From Cochliopodium minus (taxonomy: Eukaryota > Discosea > Himatismenida > Cochliopodiidae), in NCBI GenBank assembly GCA_024220525.1, contig JAMYWO010000126.1:71667-99038 (forward strand): DNA of 27,372 nucleotides, in the 5' to 3' direction. Below are positions 20,440-27,372 of this stretch, piece after piece. Below the pieces are notes generated by a model, which saw only the letters and a program-made list of their open reading frames with translations, ran no database searches and was not told where the DNA came from. The position numbers and the translations under genes are program-made. Positions within the stretch are counted from its first letter, which is position 1; every line of letters starts with the position of its first letter.

Positions 20440-23400
20440 ATGGAAGAAGAAATAGAAATGGATACCACCGAAGATGATCATATCATCCATAAAGATTTCT
20501 TAAATACCAGCATAGCACTTGACGATTTACATTTCAAAGAAGAAAAGAAGAATTTGAATGAATCCTTTGTTAATACATTGAAATATCACTTCACTGGTAC
20601 AAGTAAGTTTACTTTCATGGAAAGACATTTCACTGGTGCTTTCTTAAATGCGATGATTCTTGCCTTCAAAGTATTAAGTGGATCGATATTAGCCAGTGTA
20701 ATCATTTTCATCACAAAGATTCATCCCTATCTCAATTGTAATCAATTTTTTTCTTTTGACAATAGAGATCATTCCAACATCTCCTTATATAATTACTTTA
20801 AAATTTCGTTTAAGTGATTTATTTAATCATTTTCGTATTAAATCTATTAAAATATTAATTTCATAGCACCATATCTCGCGGTCTGGGCAACAGTCAATCT
20901 TGCGAAGCTTTATTTTGTGACAAAATTTTTTTTTGAATTTTTTTTTTTTAATTATCTTGAAACTTTTGTAACAAAAGGGAAATACCATTAGAAACATTTT
21001 CGTCCTGATTTCAGGTTTTGTAGGGATATGTGTTGCTGTTGCTTTTGCGGAGGTCTCCGACGTAACAAATAGATATGGAACAGGAGCATTTATATTCGGT
21101 AAAAAATTTGGAAAAAAAAAATTTGATTCTTTTTAATAAAGGGACAATAAATATGATTAATTTTTTTTGGTTTTAGGATTTACTTTTTTCATGACATTTT
21201 CGAGATACTCAATGTCCAACTTGAAATTTTGCTTTCTTTTTTTTATAACTGTGATACTTGTCTGGACGAAAAACAGGTAAAAAAAAGAAATAGTCATTCT
21301 TTATTTTATTAATTACATTTTTAAATTGAGTGTTCCTGGGGTCAAATTTGATTTAGTCACATATTCCCTAAAACTGGGGTTGACTCTTTTGATTGGTTTT
21401 GGGTCTTTGTTTGTGGCTGCATTGATACCTTTGCCCATATCTGCCAAAAGAGAGCTAGACAAAAAAATAAAGACAATTATTAAAGGGTGTGACTTGATGT
21501 TTCAGCTTTCAGTTGACAAGTTTACTAAATTGAACGACCCGTTTACTATAGAAAGAAAATCTCAACTGAAAGCAGTAAAAAACTTATTTTTTTTCTGGAT
21601 AATTTTTTTTTGAAAAAAAAATTTAAAAATTTTACTTAAAGATTGAAAAAATAATCGAGTCATCCATTTCTGACACTATAATGTTATTAGACGTTGCACA
21701 AATGGAATCTCCTTTCTCAGATTTATCGGGGTAAAAATAGAGAAAATTTTTTTTTTGAAAAACAAAAATATTTTAATGATCACAAATCCTTCAGATACTC
21801 AAACCACATTAAAAAAATCTCAGAACTAGTTTTACATTTAAAAGGATTGATGGGTTGTATTGATTTTTTCGATGTAGGAAGTCGCGCAGGAGAACTTCGA
21901 ACAAAGCTTTCCGTTGATCTCAACAACATTTACATCTTGTTCTCTCACTACATGCGCAAGATCGCGAACAATGAAGAATATACTTTCAACAAAGACCACA
22001 TTTACGATGATTTTATCCTAAATATTAAAAAGCATTCGAAATCGTACGTAAGAACATCCAAAAATGACCTTTTAGAAGGTAACATGCAAGATGGCTTTGA
22101 CGATGAATTGTCCGCTTCGTACTACTTTTTGATGAAACTTTTCGACATAGGAATCTGGCTGAGAGAGTTCAAAAGGGAGCCTCTTTTTGTCAGAAGCTTC
22201 AAACCCATTGCAGGAGGAATTAAAACTATTTTTACAAGTTGGCTCTTCACATCTACCAAAAAATCTAAAATACAAGCTTATTTGAAATCACATGAATTCA
22301 GGATGAGATTGCTGACCTCTTTTTTGTTCGGCTCTTGTTTGTTGGTAGGATGTTTATTCGTCTTGATCAAACCATTGGCAGTCAAGTTTTATAACTCTTT
22401 TCCTACCTCTATAGCCACCACTGCTATTGGTAAATCACTTTTCTTAAAGAAAAAATGTCAATTTCAATATTTTTTTAAAAAATTAAAAGCTGTTTTTAGT
22501 AACAATGAAGCGGGTTCGTTTCATCAAGCAAAAGTTAGAATTGGAGGTAACCATTCAATTAATTTTATTATTAAGTTTTTTTAATTTTCTTAACACAGCT
22601 ACTCTGATCGCAAATGTAAAGTTTCTCCAAAGAAGCAATATTTTTTACTAATAATAATTCTTTCAGATTTATGGATACTTGGCACTAAAACTGATTATTG
22701 GGAAATACTCCAACCCGTAAATTTCTTAAAATACATAATTACAAACAAAATTATTAATAATTAAACCAAAAAAAAATTTTAGATACAGCATCACTGGTAG
22801 AATAAAATCTCTTTATTATTATTCTCCTATTAATCTTTTTTAATAAATAATAATTAGCTTTCGCTACTGCTTTCTCATTTGTAATGACCATAATGACGAA
22901 TGATTATCCTGAAGTTGCTCAAGTAGCAAGTTTTGTAGTGTAATTAAAAAAAATTAATTTCTTTGAATTTATTCTATTTTTTTTCGGATCAGGATTTCTA
23001 TTTTGTACGGAAAACCAGCTCTTGAAGCTGATCACGAAGTTTTTATTCTCAACAGTATTATCCAAACTTTTATAGGATCGGGTAAAAAAAAAAAAATTTT
23101 TTCAACAAACCAAAAATAATCTCTTTGTTTATTTTAGCCATCATTGTTGTGGTTTTTTCTTGGCAATGGTTCGTTAGTAGCTCCAGGAGCATCTTCAGGA
23201 AAAATGGACTGAAATTGTTAATAAAATCGGCTTTTTGCATAGAAATGTCTACCAACATTCTGGTAGATCCAGTGGAACATAGTCACATCAGCAAGGTCAA
23301 ATTGTTAGAAAACACTCAAAGTTTAAAGCTAAATCTCAAGAAACAAACCGAAACTCTCTCTCAAATGATTGAAGAACCCAATTTACACAAGCCAGGAATT

Positions 23401-24039
23401 GATTCTAGGTAATCAACCTTTTTTTTTAAAAAAAAAAAATCATTTTCTTTGCTAGAGCTTTTCAAGAATTTTTGGGTAGCATTACCAGCTTGATCAACGA
23501 AATTTCTCTTCTTGTCGAATCTGCTTCTGTAAATATTTTTTGAATTTGACATATTTTTTGACAATTTTTTTTGTCGCAAAAGGGCTTGATCAAAGATGAA
23601 AACTATGAGATGCTGATAAGGTTATTTGAGAAATCTTTTTTAAAAAAATATTTTTTTTAAAAACTAATATATTTTGTTTAGTAACGAATTGAAGCTTCTA
23701 TTAAAGGACATTAATAAAGAAATATTCCATATTTTGAAAAAAAGCTCGGACATCTTTGTTCAATTCGATTCCATTCACCATGAAAAAGAGATCTATAGTG
23801 TTGATACAAAAAAAATTTTTGGGTTTCAAAAATCTCTCAACAAAATTGCAGACCAATCTGTAAGAAAAATATTGAACAGCACCCAATCAATCTCCCTCAA
23901 CCTGAAAATGAATCACTTTTTGTGCTTCATTTTTGGGTTGAAAATTTTGTGCAGAACATCTGTGAAGATCTACGAATCCTCTATCAATTTGAAGCACTCT
24001 CAATATATCAACGTTTCTCATATGAAAGTTAGACATTAA
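20440..24039 (+). CDS. FUSC/ArAE-like multi-pass membrane transporter
   Basis: Seventeen exons join in phase to 861 aa. First exon 20440-20737; then 20867-20916, 20978-21098, 21177-21276, 21331-21574, 21642-21730, 21795-22429, nine short exons between 22490 and 23620, and the last at 23682-24039. There are two hydrophobic bundles, at about residues 70-225 and 470-630, separated by a long soluble region and followed by a helical cytosolic tail. This doubled layout is that of the fusaric acid resistance/aromatic acid exporter group and its fungal and plant relatives (BRE4-like, ALMT). Supporting segments are SPYLAVWATVNLA, GNTIRNIFVLISGFVG and, in the second bundle, FPTSIATTAI with VRIGATLIANIYGYLALKL. 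A role in exporting organic anions is inferred from the family; the substrate is unknown. Exons of 14 and 17 bases occur in the second bundle. Confidence 0.85.
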
Positions 24040-24125
24040 AAATGTTTTATAATAATTAAATTTTTTAAAAATGAAAATTGATTTAAAATTTTAATTTAAC
24101 TTTTTAAAAATAAGTTTGAGTTAAT

Positions 24126-24908
24126 TTAGTGAATGTTTCTGGGTTTCCAGTTTCTTGGTGGTCTGAATGATCTTGGTATACTTTTGACAGTATCTATTGA
24201 AAAAATAGAAATAATGTTCAAAAGGTTTGTATAATCTCAATTCTTACCTTTGGAGATCTTATCAGGGATGGTGGATGATTGTCCGGGTCCTTGACTGCAT
24301 TCAAATACCTTTGGAGGAAGATCTATATGGTGGTTTTAAGAAAGAATATAAGAAGATTTATTTTATTGTTGTGGATATTTCTTTTTATTAAAGAATAAAT
24401 GCAAGATATTAATTTTTATTATTTTGGGATGAAGATATGAAGAATCGAATTTATCATACCCTTTGCTTGTTGGGGTGTAGCACAGAAACTGTTTAATTTT
24501 TCAATTTATTTGATAAATAGAAAAAAAAGAAAGATATCATACCTTGGGATAGCTTTGATTCAATGGATTATTATATGATATATAAAATAAATCTTCCAAA
24601 AAATTACCAGCAGATTTGCACCTATTTGTATAAAATGGATAAAAAGAATTATATTTGTTGGATTATTATTTTTTTTACCAATCGCAATAAGTACCATTTG
24701 TCAAGGTGGTATTCAAACAGGTAGTTTCATCCTGACAATGAATATAAATAAGAAAAATTACGTTTATATTAAATTATATAGGATAATCTCTTTATAAAAA
24801 TGAATTTATAAAACAATAAAGCTTTACCTTTACTTCGTTACATGCATTTTGTTGTGCATATAATTGAGAGATAGCAAAAATTACGATAATCAAGAGAGTG
24901 AGTTTCAT
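24126..24908 (-). CDS. Small secreted cysteine-rich protein
   Basis: Seven exons (24908-24828, 24731-24679, 24621-24608, 24552-24543, 24488-24460, 24322-24248, 24193-24126) give 109 aa. A clear signal peptide MKLTLLIIVIFAISQLYA is followed by six cysteines in the mature chain: NAC, TTC, YCDWC, FCATP and FEC. The core pattern C...TYCDWC...FC......LP..VFEC resembles a short disulfide module I associate with secreted proteins of amoebae and other protists, but I cannot name the family. NTT and NGT are possible N-glycosylation sites. The C-terminus is basic. Exons of 14 and 10 bases are included because they keep the frame and the cysteine pattern; the last exon's frame is the least certain. It is convergent with the FUSC gene. 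Confidence 0.68.
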
Positions 24909-25040
24909 TTTTTTTTTATATTTATATTCGATAGAAAATTCATCATCAACAAGCATTTCAACTTTTTGATAACACAATTTCAAAAAGTTGATAAATCCTT
25001 GTTTAAACTAAAAAAAACTCTGAATAAATAACATTTAATA
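24909..25040. promoter_or_regulatory. Upstream region of the secreted-protein gene
   Basis: This is 132 bp between the TrmL stop and the ATG of the secreted protein on the same strand. It should hold the TrmL 3' end and the next promoter. No distinct motif is seen. Confidence 0.35.
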
Positions 25041-25683
25041 TCAATTTTGAAGAGCTCTTCTTTGTCTCTCAGCTTCGTAAAGACAAATGGCGACTGTATT
25101 GGCAATATTGAAACTTCTAATGTTAGAATCGTTCATAGGCAAAAATATTTTGGCGTGTCCCTCCATTTTCTCTTCTCCCAACAAAGTATACAAGCCCAAA
25201 GTTTCACTACCAAAAACAAAAGTTAGATTATCTAATTTATTTAACTTTTTCTGTTTAGGAAAATCTTTATTTTCTTCAAAAAAGTTAAGATCCAAAATGT
25301 TCTTTTCTCCAAACTTGGAGATAAAAAATGTATTTCCATTTATATTCTTATCATGATAATCCACATATTCTTCCCAACTTTCATGTATTTCTAATTCTAC
25401 TTTATTCCAATAATCTAATCCTGCTCTCTTTACATATTTATCTTCAAGAGAAAATCCTTAAAGAGGGAAGGATATATTAATTCCATTAAGAGTGAAGATT
25501 AAAATATCTCACCTAATGGTTTGATTAGATGCAATTTTGATGAAAATCCCAAGCATGTTCTTCCAATATTCCCTATTATTTGTTATAATGTGGGTGAATA
25601 ATGGATTTATTTATATATTTACCAACATTATGTGGTATTCTTGGATTAACCAAAACTGTATGTGTTATTATTTCTTTTATCAT
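25041..25683 (-). CDS. trmL: TrmL-type tRNA (cytidine/uridine-34) 2'-O-methyltransferase
   Basis: Three exons (25683-25623, 25572-25513, 25456-25041) give 178 aa, against about 157 in bacteria. All three SPOUT signature regions are visible: VNPRIPHNVGNIGRTC near the N-terminus (the N-x-G-N-x-x-R motif), PLGFSLEDKYVKRAGLDYW, then FGSETLGLY and LPM...IRSFNIANTVAICLYEAER, which form the trefoil-knot S-adenosylmethionine site. TrmL methylates the wobble ribose of tRNA-Leu isoacceptors. The extra length is a lysine-rich loop (KDFPKQKKLNKLDN) before the FGSE motif. No mitochondrial presequence is evident. TrmL is a bacterial family with scattered eukaryotic members, so transfer or organelle descent is possible. 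The two introns show that it is a settled nuclear gene. Confidence 0.93.
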
Positions 25684-25954
25684 CTCTTTTAAATTTTGAG
25701 GAGATCAATTTTTTTTTAATTCATAATATATTCAATTGTTGAGTGCAACCAATGATATTGACTGGTAAAAAAGAAAGAGTAAGAAGAATTCAAGATTTTT
25801 TTTTATATAAAGAATAATTTCATTTTTGAAAATAAAAAATGAGTTGCAAAGTATTATAATTCCAAGATGTTGCTATTTTAATGTGAATGTATAGTTATTT
25901 GCTTATTTTTGTTCAGAAAATTGAAATATATAAAAAAAAAAATTAAAAACTCAA
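25684..25954. promoter_or_regulatory. Divergent intergenic region between TrmL and the TKL kinase
   Basis: This 271-bp stretch, the longest divergent spacer in the window, must hold both promoters. It is A/T-rich with several T- and A-tracts. No open frame, RNA gene or repeat of note was seen in it. Confidence 0.45.
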
Positions 25955-27372
25955 ATGTCAAATAAAACCTTGGAACAGTTTCAATCCTTGGGACCTGAAA
26001 TAAAAGAAGATGAAATAGAGGTTATTATAATAAATAATCAATAAAATTTTATTTGTAAAATAAAAACAAATAATATTTTTTAAATCCAGTATTCTGATAA
26101 AGATAAATTGGGAGAAGGAAGTTATGGGATTGTATTTAAAGGTAAATCAAGAGGATTCCCAGTGGCAATTAAAATTCCAAAATTGCCTAAAGGACAAAAA
26201 GCCTTTAGCGAGGATCAATTGACAGCATTCAGAGAAGAAATCAAAGTGATGAGTAAATTATATAATCCAAGAATAGCATTATTCATGGGTGCTTATGTAT
26301 CTCCAACTTCAATCAAAATTGGTAAAAAAAATTATCATCACTAGAAAATATTCGATTAATCAAATTTGGATATCCAAATTATATATTTTATATTTCTCAA
26401 TTTCCACTGAATATTCATTTAATGTCAAAAAAAAAAAACAGTCACTGAACTCTTGGATGGAGATTTTGAAAGAGTTTTGTTGAATAAAAAAGTACATTTG
26501 ACATTATATCAAAGATCAGTATATCTTCGCCAAGCTGCAGAAGGGTAAATAATTATAATTTCCTTAGTGTGTACTCAAAATTTTTTTTAATATAATTATA
26601 GTATGGCTTGGCTCCATGGTGCTGGTGTAATACAGTAAGAAAATAATTTATTTTATTGCAAAGAATATGAAACTTTAATAAATAAAATATGTTTATATTT
26701 TTAAACAAATAATCATTAAATTAAATTATATACCATCTTATATGTTTACCAATCTAATATATAACAATTTGAATAATTTTATACAAATCAACTAGTTGTG
26801 ATTATAAACCATCCAACTTGCTTTGGGATGAAAAGACCAAATCAGTCAAGGTTTGTGATTTCGGACTCTCCATGCTCGTGAAAAAGGGAGAGATCCTCCA
26901 AAACGAAGAAGCAAAAGGGACACCTCTCTATATCAGTCCAGAAGTAGTATTGGAACAAGGATCTTCAAGCGCAAGAGATGTCTACTCCTATGGTATCAGT
27001 ATTTATAGCTTTGTATGCAGAAAGGAGCCTTTCTCAGGACATTCCAATTTGCAACAATTTTTAAGAGCTATCACCAGAGAAAATAATCCTGAGCGTCCTC
27101 CTCTTCCAAAAGATGAGCTCCTTTGTCCCAAGAGCTTGCGTACTTTGGCCGAAGATTGTTGGGATCCTGATGTAAAGAAGCGTCCATCTTTCGTCGATAT
27201 CATCAAGAGATTCGATTCTGATATCCTTGTCGATTCTGCTGTCTTCGATGAAGAAGGAAGAAAATTTTGGAAAAAGAATTTTTTTGGAAAGGAAGTAATA
27301 GATTTTTTTAAAATTCCTTATTTATCTTTATATCTCAATCCACATACCCTTTGCATATTTCAAACATATAAT
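25955..27372 (+). CDS. TKL-like protein kinase with a non-RD (HCD) catalytic loop, 3' end outside window
   Basis: Five exons join in phase: 25955-26020, 26090-26321, 26442-26544, 26602-26634 and 26796 onward, still open at 27372. A 25-residue leader precedes KLGEGSYGIVFKG (glycine loop), VAIKIPK (Lys), FREEIKVMSKL (helix C), FMGAYV, VIHCDYKPSNLL (catalytic loop), CDFGLS (metal site), GTPLYISPE, DVYSYGIS and CWDPDVKKRPSF. The pattern fits the tyrosine-kinase-like group common in amoebae. Catalytic Asp147 is present, but the Arg before it is Cys146, so this is a non-RD kinase and should not need the usual activation-loop phosphorylation contact. The APE motif reads SPE. Substrate unknown. Intron 4, at 161 bases, is long for this window. 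Confidence 0.9.

Noticed and set aside
24193-24322. Alternative reading of the last two exons of the secreted protein in another frame with a longer tail
   Set aside because: Phase carried from the signal peptide selects the frame with LPPKVFEC, which also completes the cysteine pattern. The alternative needs a phase that the upstream exon does not supply.
1-27372. Mobile elements, virus-like elements, tRNA or rRNA genes and CRISPR arrays
   Set aside because: No terminal repeats, transposase, polymerase or capsid-like frames, cloverleaf with box A/B, or spaced repeats were seen. The only repeats are A/T microsatellites in introns and spacers.

Overview
The window is a compact, AT-rich piece of nuclear DNA from a free-living protist, most likely an amoebozoan or an amoeba of similar gene content. 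The evidence is a conventional myosin II heavy chain, a Dictyostelium-like Roco GTPase-kinase, tyrosine-kinase-like (TKL) kinases, many AT-rich introns of about 45-90 bases with GT...AG ends, and A-rich leaders before the start codons. TAA and TGA both end genes, so the code looks standard. I could join exons with exact phase for every gene named below. About 82 introns were placed, all GT-AG. No mobile element, tRNA, rRNA, CRISPR array or virus-like element was seen. The species cannot be named from the sequence.

Layout. 1-1057 (+) is the 3' part of a leucine-rich-repeat gene, followed by a frame-broken remnant of its probable C-terminal domain (1081-1294). 1359-8248 (-) is a complete 9-exon myosin II heavy chain (1,932 aa). 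8334-16221 (-) is a complete 31-exon Roco protein (2,088 aa) with the order ankyrin-LRR-ROC-COR-kinase-WD40-like, the arrangement known from LRRK1. 16304-17168 (-) is a dual-specificity-phosphatase fold whose catalytic Cys and Arg are both replaced, a STYX-type pseudophosphatase. 17328-18059 (+) is an RBX1 RING-box protein of cullin ubiquitin ligases, cut into 8 exons including one of 6 bases. 18132-20335 (-) is a PX-domain protein with a long helical C-terminus. 20440-24039 (+) is a 17-exon FUSC/ArAE-like membrane transporter (861 aa). 24126-24908 (-) is a small secreted cysteine-rich protein. 25041-25683 (-) is a TrmL-type tRNA 2'-O-methyltransferase. 25955-27372 (+, running off the end) is a TKL-like kinase with a non-RD catalytic loop (HCD).

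Spacing is very tight. Genes on the same strand are about 80-130 bases apart, and divergent pairs (phosphatase/RBX1, PX/FUSC, TrmL/kinase) share 104-271 bp. No single pathway unites the window, but several genes act on membranes, cytoskeleton and signalling: myosin II, Roco kinase, PX protein, pseudophosphatase and TKL kinase.

The points most worth following are the LRRK1-like domain order with a four-cysteine insert inside the Roco kinase, the doubly substituted pseudophosphatase, the in-frame micro-exons (including a 24-base exon that carries the ROC G3 motif), and a possible intron-retention switch that would turn the PX protein into a short PX-only form.
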